DNA of 64,000 bases, taken from contig NZ_CP071448.1 in assembly GCF_017352115.1 (NCBI RefSeq), forward strand, positions 5,391,001-5,455,000. Reading direction: 5' to 3'. This stretch comes from Flavobacterium endoglycinae. Its GTDB lineage: Bacteria; Bacteroidota; Bacteroidia; Flavobacteriales; Flavobacteriaceae. Shown in pieces: positions 1 through 9,282 of this stretch. Position numbers and translations under genes: made by a program. Positions within the stretch are counted from its first letter, which is position 1. Each line of letters starts with the position of its first letter. The notes under the pieces were generated by a model, which was not told where the DNA came from, searched no databases, and saw nothing but the letters and a program-made list of their open reading frames with translations.

Positions 1-149
1 ATTTGCGGATAAGCCTCAACTAGTAATTCTGAGATTTTTTCAGGAGTGTCAATTTCTGTTCTGTTATCTGGTTTTTCCGAAAGGAAATCATCACAGCTAG
101 TAATACTTACCAGTATCAATAGGGATAAAGCTATTTTTAAGTTTTTCAT
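1..149 (-). CDS. SusD/RagB-family outer membrane lipoprotein, N-terminus only
   Basis: The reading frame starts at the ATG ending at 149 and runs off the left edge, so only about 49 residues are visible. They begin MKNLKIALSLLILVS followed by a lipobox (SITSC) and then CDDFLSEKP, a typical start of a SusD-like protein. Such proteins are surface lipoproteins that cap the SusC barrel and bind the nutrient. The gene lies 13 bp downstream of the SusC-like gene on the same strand, as expected for a susC-susD pair. The substrate cannot be told from this fragment. Confidence 0.85.
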   Translation of the reverse strand, partial: MKNLKIALSLLILVSITSCDDFLSEKPDNRTEIDTPEKISELLVEAYPQ

Positions 150-162
150 ATTTTTTTGACTA

Positions 163-3100
163 TTATAATGAAAGATTTAAAGTAAATGTATATTGAGAGG
201 TTACCGGTAAAGCAACTCCTCCAGAATTACGGAACTCAGGATCCTGACCGTTTAATCTTTTATCTGAGTAAATTAACCATGGATTAACTGCAGAACCTTT
301 TAATGTAAAAGTGCTTAATCCTAACTTTCTCTTGAAATCTTTAGGGAATTCCCAGCTTAATGAAATGTTTTTCAAACGGATGAAATCACCATCTGCAATA
401 CGAGCATCTGAATAGTTGTACGTATTGTAAGCTCTTGCAAGTGTACGTTCTCCACCATAATTAGCATTTAAACGTCTGTCTGCAATAACCGGAACATTTG
501 TAAAGTTTTCATCTCCTGGATTAATCCATCTGTTTGTGAAATCTTTTGTAAATACCGTTAAATCGTCATATGTACTATCGTATACAGGGTTTAAACGAAC
601 TTTGTTTCCGCCTGACCCCACAAAAAACACATATAATGACCAGTTTTTGTATGTAAATGTATTGGCTAAACCAATAGATTTGTTTGGCTCAATTGATCCT
701 TCATATTTTAAATATTTTGTAACATCTAAATTATCTTGAAAGTTCGCATCGGTAATATTATTATCTGCACCCGGCTGTAAAATAAAGGTTGGAAGACCTT
801 GGTTATTTAAACCTGTAAACTGATAAGAATAAATAGAGTTTCTTGGATGTCCAACTGTATTTCCTCCATTTGAATCTACTAAGTCAAATGCGGTAGGCGT
901 GTTTTGTAACTTAGTGATTTCTTGGTGATAAACTGAGAAATTAAGAGACGTTGTCCATTTAAAGTCTTTTGCATCGATGTTTTTAGTTGTAATTCCAACT
1001 TCAAGACCTTTAGTTTCCATATCGGCATTGTTTCCTTGTCTAACTCTCTGACCTCCAATTCCTGAAGTAATTACATAATCTACTAAGTCAAATGCCTTAC
1101 GACGATAAACATCTGTAGTCAATTGCACTCTATTGTTGAACATTCCCAGATCAAGTCCAATGTTAGTTTCGAATTGTTTTTCCCAAGTTAAATCACCATT
1201 TTGTAATTCATCAATTCTAATTGAAGTTTCTCTGTTGTCTAGATTAAAACGATCTGTGATATAACTTTTGTAAATCGCTAAAGAGTTTGTTGCAGGTCCT
1301 GCAGTTGCAGTTAAACCGTAAGAAGCTCTAAGTGCCAAAGTATTAATAGATGCTACATCTTTCATGAATTTTTCTTCGGCAACGTTCCATTTTCCACTGA
1401 AAGTGTAAGTTGGCAGCCATCTAGAAGAATCGCTATTCCCTTGTCTGTTAGATCCATCATAACGTCCTGTAACAGAAGCTGTATAACGACGATCGTATGT
1501 ATACCCTACTTTTCCGAAGAAACCTACTGTTCTTTCTTTTTCTTCATTAAACCCATAGTAAGAATCTCCACCATTAATGATTTTTTCAATGATTCTAGGA
1601 TCTGTAAAAGCAGTCAAACCTCTGTCGTATTGTAAACCAGCAGCTGTAAATTGATCGCTAGTTCTGTCTACAACTCTCATCTCTGTTCCAAATAAACCTT
1701 CAACTTCATGTTTATCTGCGAAAACATTTCTGTAATTAACACTATTTCTTAGGTTGTAAGAAGTCATGTCATTAGTAAATTTTCTTAAGAAACCTCCATT
1801 TGGTAAAACAGAAACTTTTGGTGCTGTTAAATCATTTGGATCTTGGTATAAGAAAATATTTTGGTCTCTTACCAATGTATTAACACCATCTTCTCCATCT
1901 GGAGTTCCTGCTTTGTAAGCACCTACTACGTTTGAGTTTTCTAAAATTTTGTGCTCACGGCTTGTATTTGCATAACGTGCTGAACCTGTTAAGTTATACG
2001 TTAAATGCGGTGTAATTTTGTAATCAAGATCTAATTGGAAACGGATATCTTTTACTTCGATTTCCATGTAATTATTAGCTAATTCGTTGATAATATTCAT
2101 CTTAGCCCAGTTATTTCTATAGTACTCTAAATTACCGTTATCGTCATAAGGTCTTAACGTTCTACTGGTATTTAATACATAGTTGAATGGGTTAATGTCA
2201 AAATCACGAGTGACTTTACCAAAAACAACGTCTTTTTCACTTTCATAACTTCCTGGAGCTCCTTGATCACGAATAGAAGCCAAAGTAGAAAGCGTAATAT
2301 TTAATTTATCATTTACATAAAATGTTCCTTTGATGTTGCTTGAGATTTGTTTTACATCATCAGCAATAGTCCATCCCGGATCAGTGTAATATCCTAAAGA
2401 GGCATAAAATGTATTGTTTTTTCCACCACCAGAAAAGCTTAAAGAGTGATTTTGAGTAATAGAAGGTCTGAACAATATATTGAACCAATCTGTATTTGCC
2501 AATTCATACTTTTTCAAAAAGTTGTTACGGCTCACAGGATCATTGTTTACTAAATAACCTCCAGTTTCAGGTACATAGGTATTGATGGCTCTTCCTAAAA
2601 TGTTGTATGCTCCACCATATCTTCCATTAACTGTTGAAGGCAAATCTAAATATCCTTTTTGTTCCATTTCTTTTAAGATACTCATAGATTCCTGAGAATT
2701 TAAAATATCATATTGGCTATAGTTAGGAACCGATCTAACAGTTTGCTCTAACCCGTACGTAATTTTTAATGGCGCATCTCTACGTCCTTGTTTTGTAGTT
2801 ACCACTACAACTCCATTTAATGATCTTGAACCATAGATAGAAGTAGCAGATGCATCTTTAAGAATTTCAATACTTTGAATATCATTTGCATTTAATCCGG
2901 CAACAGATGAACTTAATAATGTTTCTGAGTTTCCAGAAGCTAAATCAGCAAATGACATATTGATGATATCTTCCTGAACAACACCATCGATTACCCATAA
3001 TGGTTTTGTATCTCCAAAAATTGAAGAAGATCCACGAACTGTAATTTTAGGAGCCGTACCAAATGTACCAGTAACGTTTTGTACAGTAACCCCTGCCGCT

Positions 3101-3891
3101 TTACCTTCGATCATACGGCTTACGTCTACAACCCCATCCACTTTTAATTCAGCACCAGAAATTTTACTGATAGCTCCGGTAAAAGTTCTTTTAGATGTTT
3201 TCTCATAACCTGTTGTCACTACAACCTCTTTTAAGTTTTGTCCTAATTCACTTAAAACGATATTTGGCGAAGTATTTTCGATTCCTATTTCTTTCGTCTC
3301 CATACCTACGTAAGAAATAATAAGTCGATCTGTATTGGCTGGCATTTCGATTACGAAATTACCGTCAAAGTCTGTTAACACAGCTACTTTTGTACCTTTT
3401 GCCATTACTGTAGCACCTGGAAGCGGGCTTCCGCTTTGGTCAGTAACTTTTCCTTTGATGATAGGGCCTGCAGTTAATATTTCAAAAAGTGAATCATGAT
3501 TATCGGTACTTGCAAAAGGAGCTGCACCAGCAGTTTTTTGCAGGATAATTTGATTGCTAACTTCAGAGAAAGTAATATTGAAGGGTACCAATATTCGACT
3601 CAAGATGCTTGAAAGCGTTTCCTGATTTGCTTCGATACTTACTTTGTTGCTTAACTGAGGAAGTCTTGAATTGTAAGAGAATTTTACATGTGCAGACTTT
3701 TCAATTTTAGACAAAGCGTTATCAAGAGTCAAATTTTCAACTGTAATTGTAACTTTGGTATCTAATTTCTTTTGTCCATTTACATTATTTGCCACGGCAA
3801 AGCTTGAAAACACAAGTGCCAAGACAAACTGAAATAGTGTTATTTTCATGATTCTATGGAGTAATCGTTGTTTAACAACTGGTTTTTTCAT
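163..3891 (-). CDS. SusC/RagA-family TonB-linked outer membrane receptor with STN domain
   Basis: This 1242-residue protein has a hydrophobic signal segment (about residues 14-38), an STN domain (about 45-115), a CarboxypepD_reg-like domain (about 145-225, with GKVTDQSGSPLPGATV), a TonB plug (about 235-370) and a long beta-barrel ending in YTFTLNLSL. It should import a large nutrient across the outer membrane using TonB energy. The STN domain is the part that in this family contacts a FecR-type anti-sigma factor in the periplasm. A fecR gene and an ECF sigma gene lie directly upstream on the same strand, so ligand binding probably induces this operon. The substrate is unknown; no polysaccharide-degrading enzyme is visible in the window. 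Confidence 0.93.
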   Translation of the reverse strand: MKKPVVKQRLLHRIMKITLFQFVLALVFSSFAVANNVNGQKKLDTKVTITVENLTLDNALSKIEKSAHVKFSYNSRLPQLSNKVSIEANQETLSSILSRILVPFNITFSEVSNQIILQKTAGAAPFASTDNHDSLFEILTAGPIIKGKVTDQSGSPLPGATVMAKGTKVAVLTDFDGNFVIEMPANTDRLIISYVGMETKEIGIENTSPNIVLSELGQNLKEVVVTTGYEKTSKRTFTGAISKISGAELKVDGVVDVSRMIEGKAAGVTVQNVTGTFGTAPKITVRGSSSIFGDTKPLWVIDGVVQEDIINMSFADLASGNSETLLSSSVAGLNANDIQSIEILKDASATSIYGSRSLNGVVVVTTKQGRRDAPLKITYGLEQTVRSVPNYSQYDILNSQESMSILKEMEQKGYLDLPSTVNGRYGGAYNILGRAINTYVPETGGYLVNNDPVSRNNFLKKYELANTDWFNILFRPSITQNHSLSFSGGGKNNTFYASLGYYTDPGWTIADDVKQISSNIKGTFYVNDKLNITLSTLASIRDQGAPGSYESEKDVVFGKVTRDFDINPFNYVLNTSRTLRPYDDNGNLEYYRNNWAKMNIINELANNYMEIEVKDIRFQLDLDYKITPHLTYNLTGSARYANTSREHKILENSNVVGAYKAGTPDGEDGVNTLVRDQNIFLYQDPNDLTAPKVSVLPNGGFLRKFTNDMTSYNLRNSVNYRNVFADKHEVEGLFGTEMRVVDRTSDQFTAAGLQYDRGLTAFTDPRIIEKIINGGDSYYGFNEEKERTVGFFGKVGYTYDRRYTASVTGRYDGSNRQGNSDSSRWLPTYTFSGKWNVAEEKFMKDVASINTLALRASYGLTATAGPATNSLAIYKSYITDRFNLDNRETSIRIDELQNGDLTWEKQFETNIGLDLGMFNNRVQLTTDVYRRKAFDLVDYVITSGIGGQRVRQGNNADMETKGLEVGITTKNIDAKDFKWTTSLNFSVYHQEITKLQNTPTAFDLVDSNGGNTVGHPRNSIYSYQFTGLNNQGLPTFILQPGADNNITDANFQDNLDVTKYLKYEGSIEPNKSIGLANTFTYKNWSLYVFFVGSGGNKVRLNPVYDSTYDDLTVFTKDFTNRWINPGDENFTNVPVIADRRLNANYGGERTLARAYNTYNYSDARIADGDFIRLKNISLSWEFPKDFKRKLGLSTFTLKGSAVNPWLIYSDKRLNGQDPEFRNSGGVALPVTSQYTFTLNLSL

Positions 3892-4198
3892 AATTTTGAT
3901 TTGTTTTGATTAATACTGATTCGAGTGTATTTTAAGAAACGTATGAATTGCTCTTTACAGAGAGAAATTCAATTCTATAAGTGTCGATAATGTTACAGCA
4001 TTTCGGCACTTTTTTTATGCAATCTTTTTTCACATAGGCATTTTTTGGTTTTGGTTGGTTGAGTTTAAGTTTTATTGTTTTGGTAAAATAAAAAGGAAAT
4101 AAATTACATTTAAATAGTGAAATGAAAGACTTTACCCCTAAAAATTAATATTCAAAAAATAGTCATCCTCCAGCGCAATTACAGTTACGCTGAAACGA
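3892..4198. other. 307-bp gap between fecR and susC-like gene
   Basis: No gene is seen here. It should carry the susC-susD promoter or leader. Two hairpins are visible: CAGCG/CGCTG arms at about 4171-4192 just after the fecR stop, and an imperfect pair (AAGTGTCGA near 3979, TCGGCACTT near 4003) followed by a T tract on the plus strand. I cannot tell whether these act as terminator or leader structures. Confidence 0.5.
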
Positions 4199-5311
4199 TT
4201 AATTACAACCTTCTGAGGTTATAATAATTTGATTTCCATTCATCTCAAAACTGGTGTTATTTCCAATGCTTTTACAGACAATTTTTAATTTTTCTGTTAA
4301 TGGCTGATCACTCAGTGAAGTGGTTAAATGACAATCTATTAATTTATTTTTTGGATAATCAATATCTACTAAATAAGCCTGTTCTATTGTTTCAAATATT
4401 TGTGATACAGGAATATCGTTAAATTCAAAACTCAGCTGCTCAATATTTCCTACACTTTGAGCCAGTACTGCGTCTTGTGTAATGTTGGTAATTTTATTGA
4501 ATTTTAAATCGCTTCTTTGAAATCTAAGTGCTTGATTAGGAAGTAATACAATTTCTTCTTTATCTGATTTTGAAACTAAATCATTTGATTTAACCTTAAC
4601 TTTACCGGTGCGAACAAGAATCTCAACGTCGGGCTGATCAGAATAAGCTTTTACTCTAAAGCTTGTTCCTACCACCTTTGTAACTATTTCGTTAGCATAA
4701 ACATAAAAAGGCTTGTGGGGATTTTTACTAATTTCAAAGAAACCTTCGCCGGATAAATACACCTTTCTTTCGTTTCCGGTAAAGATTTTAGGATAACTTA
4801 ATTTGCTATTAGGCTGAAGCAGTACAGAACTACCATCAGAAAGTGTAATAATTTGGGGCTTAGTTGTATTGTTAGTCTGTTCAACCAGACCTTCATTATT
4901 TTCGTCAACAAGCTCATTATAAGTAACAATATTGTTATCAATTTTAAAATATGTACTATAAATCCATGAAGAAATAAAACAGATAAACAAAGTGGCAGCA
5001 ACTCCAGTTAGAATTTGTTTTCCTAAAAACCTGATTTTTGAGGTCTTTACATTTTTTTGATTTTCCTTTTCACGGATTTTTACCCATGTTGCCTGTAACG
5101 CCCTGTGAATATCAGAAGATGATAATTCATTCTCAGGAACTTTCATAGCAAGAAGCATTAATCTTGCATCTTGTACTAATTTGGCACGCTGACGACTTTC
5201 TAAAGTCCATTCCTCCCAGCCTTCTTTATCAATTTTAAATAAGACCCAGGCTTGAAATGATTCGTCTGCTAAGAAATCTTCTATTTCGGAATATTTATTA
5301 CGTTTTTGCAT
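4199..5311 (-). CDS. FecR-family anti-sigma factor
   Basis: This 370-residue protein has an N-terminal cytoplasmic region (1-99) that would bind the sigma factor, one membrane helix (about 100-122), a periplasmic FecR domain (about 150-250, with DGSSVLLQPNSKLSYP and GEGFFEISKNPHKPFYVYA) and a C-terminal DUF4974 region (about 295-368). In this family the protein holds its ECF sigma factor inactive until the partner TonB receptor signals through its STN domain. It sits between the ECF sigma gene and the STN-bearing SusC gene, all on one strand, which fits that circuit closely. Confidence 0.93.
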   Translation of the reverse strand: MQKRNKYSEIEDFLADESFQAWVLFKIDKEGWEEWTLESRQRAKLVQDARLMLLAMKVPENELSSSDIHRALQATWVKIREKENQKNVKTSKIRFLGKQILTGVAATLFICFISSWIYSTYFKIDNNIVTYNELVDENNEGLVEQTNNTTKPQIITLSDGSSVLLQPNSKLSYPKIFTGNERKVYLSGEGFFEISKNPHKPFYVYANEIVTKVVGTSFRVKAYSDQPDVEILVRTGKVKVKSNDLVSKSDKEEIVLLPNQALRFQRSDLKFNKITNITQDAVLAQSVGNIEQLSFEFNDIPVSQIFETIEQAYLVDIDYPKNKLIDCHLTTSLSDQPLTEKLKIVCKSIGNNTSFEMNGNQIIITSEGCN

Positions 5312-5400
5312 CTACTAATAAGGTTACAAAAACATAGAGGACAGTTCTGTTATTATATACTCACCAAATTATGATTTTTTTTAAGTTTTTTTAACTTTTT

Positions 5401-6012
5401 TTAAAGAGTGCTTGAAAACAATAGTGTAATTAGGGGTAAAGTACCTTTCCATTCTTTACGGAGAGTAAGTAATCCGCGGTGTAACAAATTACTTGCAGAC
5501 TGATAATTCACATCAAGCATCTCTGCAATCTGCTCCACACTTAATCCTTGATGATAACGCAAATACAAGGCTTCTTTTTGTCTTGGAGGCAATTCATTTA
5601 AAAGCCTGTTTAAATAGTGAACTTTTTCTTTTGTTGCATAGTCATCATCTAAAAGATCGTTTTCAACCGAAAATTCTAAAAGAAACGCAATATCGTCAGT
5701 ACTTGCTGTTTTTCTAAAAATATGATCTCTTTCGTATAAACGAGCAATTCTCTTTCTCACACTTGATAATAGATACGCTTTCACAACCACAGCCGTCTGC
5801 AGCGAATTACGATATACCCATATATCTGTAAAGACATCTTGTATACAATCCTGAACTTTCTCTTCGTAAGGTGAAAGAGAATTTCCATAATTTACTAAGT
5901 CGTTATAATATCTTTCAAATAATAATGAAAATGACTTTTCATCTCCATTTTTTAAATCATTCCAAAGTGTATTATCATCAACAGAATTGAGGTGCAGGGC
6001 TCGGGTCTTCAT
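5401..6012 (-). CDS. ECF-type RNA polymerase sigma factor
   Basis: The protein has 203 residues from the ATG at 6012; an in-frame TTG lies 18 bp further upstream but is less likely. Region 2 is seen in the first 100 residues (LFERYYNDLVNYG, CIQDVFTDIWVYR) and region 4 near the end (LPPRQKEALYLRYHQGLSVEQIAEMLDVNYQ with a helix-turn-helix). It would direct RNA polymerase to the downstream nutrient uptake genes when released by the FecR protein encoded 89 bp downstream. The family is the Bacteroidetes sigma-70 group usually paired with FecR and SusC. Confidence 0.93.
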   Translation of the reverse strand: MKTRALHLNSVDDNTLWNDLKNGDEKSFSLLFERYYNDLVNYGNSLSPYEEKVQDCIQDVFTDIWVYRNSLQTAVVVKAYLLSSVRKRIARLYERDHIFRKTASTDDIAFLLEFSVENDLLDDDYATKEKVHYLNRLLNELPPRQKEALYLRYHQGLSVEQIAEMLDVNYQSASNLLHRGLLTLRKEWKGTLPLITLLFSSTL

Positions 6013-6284
6013 ACTTAAGGCAGTTAACAAAAAACAATTCTTAATGAATAGATCACACTATTTTAACATTATCTTTTGAATTTGTGCGATAAATATATAA
6101 AAGCAAAAAATTAAAAACAATTCCTTTACATAAAAGAGATGCTTTGATAATACACAAAAACATTGATTTGGACTGCTATTGTTGATGTTTGGAAGAAATG
6201 TTAAAATTATTTTTAATTTGTGAGCTGTTTAAAAATATAAGATTTTACGTAATTATAAAAGTTAACATTAGTGTTAATCACCAA

Positions 6285-6320
6285 CAAAAAAGCCCTGCTT
6301 ATAGATTAGCAAGGCTTTTA
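6285..6320 (-). terminator. Hairpin terminator after the GIY-YIG-like gene
   Basis: Arms AAAAAGCCcTGCT and AGCAAGGCTTTT flank a short loop, 20 bp past the stop of the minus-strand gene at 6340. Read on the minus strand it ends in a T run, so it is a good intrinsic terminator. The rest of the gap 6013-6284 is AT-rich and shows no gene; the sigma-factor promoter should be in it, but I cannot place it. Confidence 0.65.
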
Positions 6321-6339
6321 AATATTTATGAAACATTTT

Positions 6340-6768
6340 TTAAAAAGCTACATTCCACCTTGGTAATTTAGCATTTTCATCTAAAAAGTTTTGTAGAACC
6401 TGACCTTCAACAGCCGTTGGAATTGCTTTTGCATCTGCATTGAAAGTTTCATACCAAACTACTTCAAGCTCAGAAATATTCTCTAACTTCATTTGAGCAG
6501 GCCATGAATATTTTCTTCCAGTTTTTGCAAATTGATGTCCGTTTACGATTTTATCATATAATCCACCGCTTTTACTTTTTAAAGTTCCGTCGTTTTGAAC
6601 GGTTCCAGTAGAACCAACCATAATTAGTTCTTTATCATTTCCTTCAACAGCGTAAACCACAAAAATACCTGCGCTTCCTTCAGGAGCATTGCAAACTTCT
6701 TCTAAACTATCATTTACTGTAAAAGTGAAACTGTTTGTTGATTTAAATTTCTCTAATTCTTTATACAT
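6340..6768 (-). CDS. Small conserved-looking protein with possible GIY-YIG-like fold
   Basis: This is a 142-residue soluble protein with no signal peptide. The middle reads GIFVVYA, then LIMVGSTG about 11 residues later, and the end has VEGQVLQNF and LPRWN. This spacing resembles a GIY-YIG nuclease core (GIY, then YIG, a Glu helix and a final Asn), but the classical tyrosines are replaced (GIF, MVG) and the catalytic Arg is not obvious. It could be a degenerate or inactive family member, or unrelated. It stands alone between the sigma gene and sucD, with its own terminator. Confidence 0.6.
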   Translation of the reverse strand: MYKELEKFKSTNSFTFTVNDSLEEVCNAPEGSAGIFVVYAVEGNDKELIMVGSTGTVQNDGTLKSKSGGLYDKIVNGHQFAKTGRKYSWPAQMKLENISELEVVWYETFNADAKAIPTAVEGQVLQNFLDENAKLPRWNVAF

Positions 6769-6850
6769 ATTATTCTTTTTAAGCTTCCAAGATTCTGAGG
6801 TTCTGAGAAGCTTTATTTTTTTTGTTTCGTACCTCAGTACTTAAAATGTA

Positions 6851-6880
6851 AAAAAGTCTCAACAAATATTGAGACTTTTT
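6851..6880 (-). terminator. Intrinsic terminator of sucD
   Basis: A perfect 12-bp stem, AAAAAGTCTCAA with TTGAGACTTTTT, has a 6-nt loop and sits 30 bp after the sucD stop. T runs are present on both strands. Confidence 0.85.
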
Positions 6881-6909
6881 TTGGAATTTGTTATTTCGAA
6901 ACTTGAAGA

Positions 6910-7782
6910 TTATCCAAGTACTTCTTTTACTTTTTTACCAATTTCAGCTGGTGAATCAACAACGTGAATTCCGTTGTCTCTCATAATTTGTTTTTTAGCA
7001 GCAGCAGTATCATCAGAACCTCCAACGATAGCACCAGCGTGCCCCATTGTTCTACCAGCAGGAGCAGTTTCTCCAGCGATAAAACCAATAACTGGTTTAC
7101 GGTTACCATCAGCTTTTACCCATCTAGCAGCATCAGCTTCTAATTGACCTCCAATTTCACCAATCATAATGATTGCTTCAGTTTCTGGATCGTTCATTAA
7201 TAATTCAACAGCTTCTTTAGTTGTAGTTCCAATGATTGGATCTCCACCAATTCCGATAGCTGTCGTGATTCCTAATCCTTGTTTTACAACTTGATCAGCA
7301 GCTTCGTAAGTTAAAGTTCCTGATTTAGAAACGATACCAACATTTCCTTTTTTGAAAACGAAACCTGGCATAATTCCAACTTTAGCCTCACCTGGAGTAA
7401 TAACTCCTGGACAGTTAGGACCAATTAATCTAGAATTTCTTTCTTTAACATAATTATTTGCTTTAATCATGTCTGCAACAGGAATACCTTCTGTAATAGC
7501 GATAATTACTTTAATTCCTGCATCAGCAGCTTCCATAATTGCATCAGCAGCAAAAGCTGGCGGAACGAAAATGATAGAAGTATCAGCTCCAGCTTGGTCA
7601 ACAGCATCTTTTACTGTATTAAAAACTGGACGGTCTAAATGGCTTGTACCTCCTTTTCCTGGAGTAACACCACCAACAACGTTAGTACCATACTCGATCA
7701 TTTGAGAAGCGTGGAAAGTTCCTTCGCTTCCTGTAAATCCCTGAACAATTATTTTGGAATCTTTATTAACTAAAACACTCAT
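6910..7782 (-). CDS. sucD: Succinate-CoA ligase (ADP-forming) subunit alpha
   Basis: At 290 residues it has the normal length for SucD. The N-terminal CoA-binding Rossmann part shows IVQGFTGSEGTFHA, and the C-terminal ligase domain shows the active-site region around GHAGAIVGG, with the phosphorylated His in MGHAGA. With the beta subunit (not in this window) it interconverts succinyl-CoA and succinate in the TCA cycle, making ATP or GTP. It ends the minus-strand envelope run but has its own -7 box at 7818 and terminator. Confidence 0.97.
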   Translation of the reverse strand: MSVLVNKDSKIIVQGFTGSEGTFHASQMIEYGTNVVGGVTPGKGGTSHLDRPVFNTVKDAVDQAGADTSIIFVPPAFAADAIMEAADAGIKVIIAITEGIPVADMIKANNYVKERNSRLIGPNCPGVITPGEAKVGIMPGFVFKKGNVGIVSKSGTLTYEAADQVVKQGLGITTAIGIGGDPIIGTTTKEAVELLMNDPETEAIIMIGEIGGQLEADAARWVKADGNRKPVIGFIAGETAPAGRTMGHAGAIVGGSDDTAAAKKQIMRDNGIHVVDSPAEIGKKVKEVLG

Positions 7783-7817
7783 GATATATATTTTATGTAA
7801 GTTTTTAAATTGTGTTG

Positions 7818-7825
7818 CAAAAATA
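7818..7825 (-). promoter_or_regulatory. -7 box upstream of sucD
   Basis: On the minus strand this reads TATTTTTG, matching the Flavobacterium TAnnTTTG element, 35 bp before the sucD ATG. I see no clear TTG at the -33 position. Confidence 0.5.
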
Positions 7826-7868
7826 AGGTTTTGTAATGTATTTTGCCTCTTTTATTGTCAAAAAAATA

Positions 7869-8231
7869 TTAAGAAAATTGACTCATCTGGTAGCCTCTAT
7901 AAAGTTTGTCATCTTTTATCTGCCAGATTACTGCAAAATGAGCCAAGAGCATCTCCTCGCGAGGGTTCTCGATCGTTTTTACATAATGAGAATAACGCAC
8001 TGAAACTAAATCTTCTTCAGCAATAATATGACTGATTCTAACTTTAGAACGTACATACGCCCTGCTCAATTCATTGGCCATTTCAACTATCGAATCATAA
8101 TCCAGCTGAATAAAACCTTTGCTGCTATTCCAGTCAATAATTATTTCAGGATGCAGATATGTTTTTAGCACTTCACTATCAATTAAGGCATCCGACTTAT
8201 AAAATTTTTGAACAAATTCTTTAATAGACAT
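7869..8231 (-). CDS. NTF2-like (SnoaL-type) protein
   Basis: The 120 residues match the nuclear transport factor 2 / SnoaL-like fold in length and pattern: an N-terminal helix (FVQKFYKSDALIDSEVLKTYLHPEIIIDW), a middle helix (YDSIVEMANELSRAY) and strands ending with HFAVIWQIKDDKLYRGYQMSQ. Members are small cone-shaped dimers that bind or isomerise small molecules, but many have no known role. It starts 1 bp after the upstream lpxD-like stop, so the two are probably translated from one message. Confidence 0.8.
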   Translation of the reverse strand: MSIKEFVQKFYKSDALIDSEVLKTYLHPEIIIDWNSSKGFIQLDYDSIVEMANELSRAYVRSKVRISHIIAEEDLVSVRYSHYVKTIENPREEMLLAHFAVIWQIKDDKLYRGYQMSQFS

Positions 8232-8232
8232 T

Positions 8233-9162
8233 TTACTTTAATTTACTTAGTATTTCAGGAATCTTTTTGATATTGGCTAATTGTTTTAACTTTTCTCTTG
8301 ATTCTTCAATAGGAGTTCCAAAATAGGTTTTTCCTCCTTCTACTGATTTCGTAACTCCAGTTTGTCCCATCACAACAGCTTTTGTACCTATTGTAATACC
8401 ACTAGTCGTTCCCACTTGTCCCCAAAGCGTTACTTCATCTTCAATGACCACACATCCAGCAATACCTGTTTGTGAGGCAATTAAACATTTTTTTCCAATA
8501 ACCGTATCATGTCCAACATGCACTTGATTATCTAGTTTTGTTCCGGCTCCGATTTTTGTATCTCCAGTAACGCCTTTGTCGATTGTGCAAAGTGCACCAA
8601 TACCAACATTATCTTCAATAACAACTCTTCCACCAGAAATTAGCTGATCGAAACCTTCAGGACGCTTTTTATAATAAAAAGCATCTGCCCCTAAAATAGT
8701 TCCAGCATGAATAATTACGTTATCACCAATCACAGTATGATCGTAAATAGAAACGTTTGAATGAATCAAACAGTTTTTTCCAATTTTAACGTGATTACCC
8801 ACAAAGGTATTAGGCTGAATTACCGTTCCTTCACCGATTTCTGCAGTTGAAGCAATAGCCACATTTGCAAATTGAAAAGGTTTAAAATGTTTGGTTAAAG
8901 TATTAAAATCTCTGAAAGGATCATCAGAAATTAAAAGAGCTTTACCTTCTGGACAATCCACTTTTTTATTAATTAAAACTATGGTTGCAGCAGATTGTAA
9001 AGCTTTGTCGTAATATTTGGGATGATCCACAAAAACAATATCTCCTGGCTCAACAACATGAATTTCGTTCATGCCTAAAACCTGAAAGTCTTTGTCACCA
9101 ATAAATTCGCAGTTAAGCAAATTTGCAATTTCTTCTAAAGAGTGAACTTTTGGAAATTTCAT
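8233..9162 (-). CDS. Second LpxD-like UDP-3-O-acylglucosamine N-acyltransferase homologue
   Basis: This 309-residue protein has an N-terminal LpxD uridine-binding-like domain (about 1-95) and a left-handed beta-helix of hexapeptide repeats (about 100-290). The His of the family active site is kept in a DNQVHVGHD stretch. It is shorter than the classical LpxD encoded at 12222-13265 (347 residues) and lacks most of its C-terminal helix. It may N-acylate another nucleotide sugar or act in lipid A variation; the fine specificity cannot be read. It lies between efp and the NTF2-like gene on the lipid A strand. Confidence 0.85.
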   Translation of the reverse strand: MKFPKVHSLEEIANLLNCEFIGDKDFQVLGMNEIHVVEPGDIVFVDHPKYYDKALQSAATIVLINKKVDCPEGKALLISDDPFRDFNTLTKHFKPFQFANVAIASTAEIGEGTVIQPNTFVGNHVKIGKNCLIHSNVSIYDHTVIGDNVIIHAGTILGADAFYYKKRPEGFDQLISGGRVVIEDNVGIGALCTIDKGVTGDTKIGAGTKLDNQVHVGHDTVIGKKCLIASQTGIAGCVVIEDEVTLWGQVGTTSGITIGTKAVVMGQTGVTKSVEGGKTYFGTPIEESREKLKQLANIKKIPEILSKLK

Positions 9163-9193
9163 ACTATATAATTAGAAAATGTGCCAAATTAGA

Positions 9194-9259
9194 AATGAGT
9201 CAATTAGAATATGAATATACAAAATTATGTCGATTCACAAATTATCTAATTGACTCATT
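9194..9259. repeat. Long-spaced inverted repeat between efp and the lpxD-like gene
   Basis: A perfect 15-bp inverted repeat, AATGAGTCAATTAGA at 9194-9208 and its complement at 9245-9259, is separated by 36 bp. It fills most of the efp to lpxD-like gap. The loop is long for a simple terminator and there is no clean T tail. Confidence 0.85.
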
Positions 9260-9282
9260 GTCAAATTATCTCAATTAAAAAA

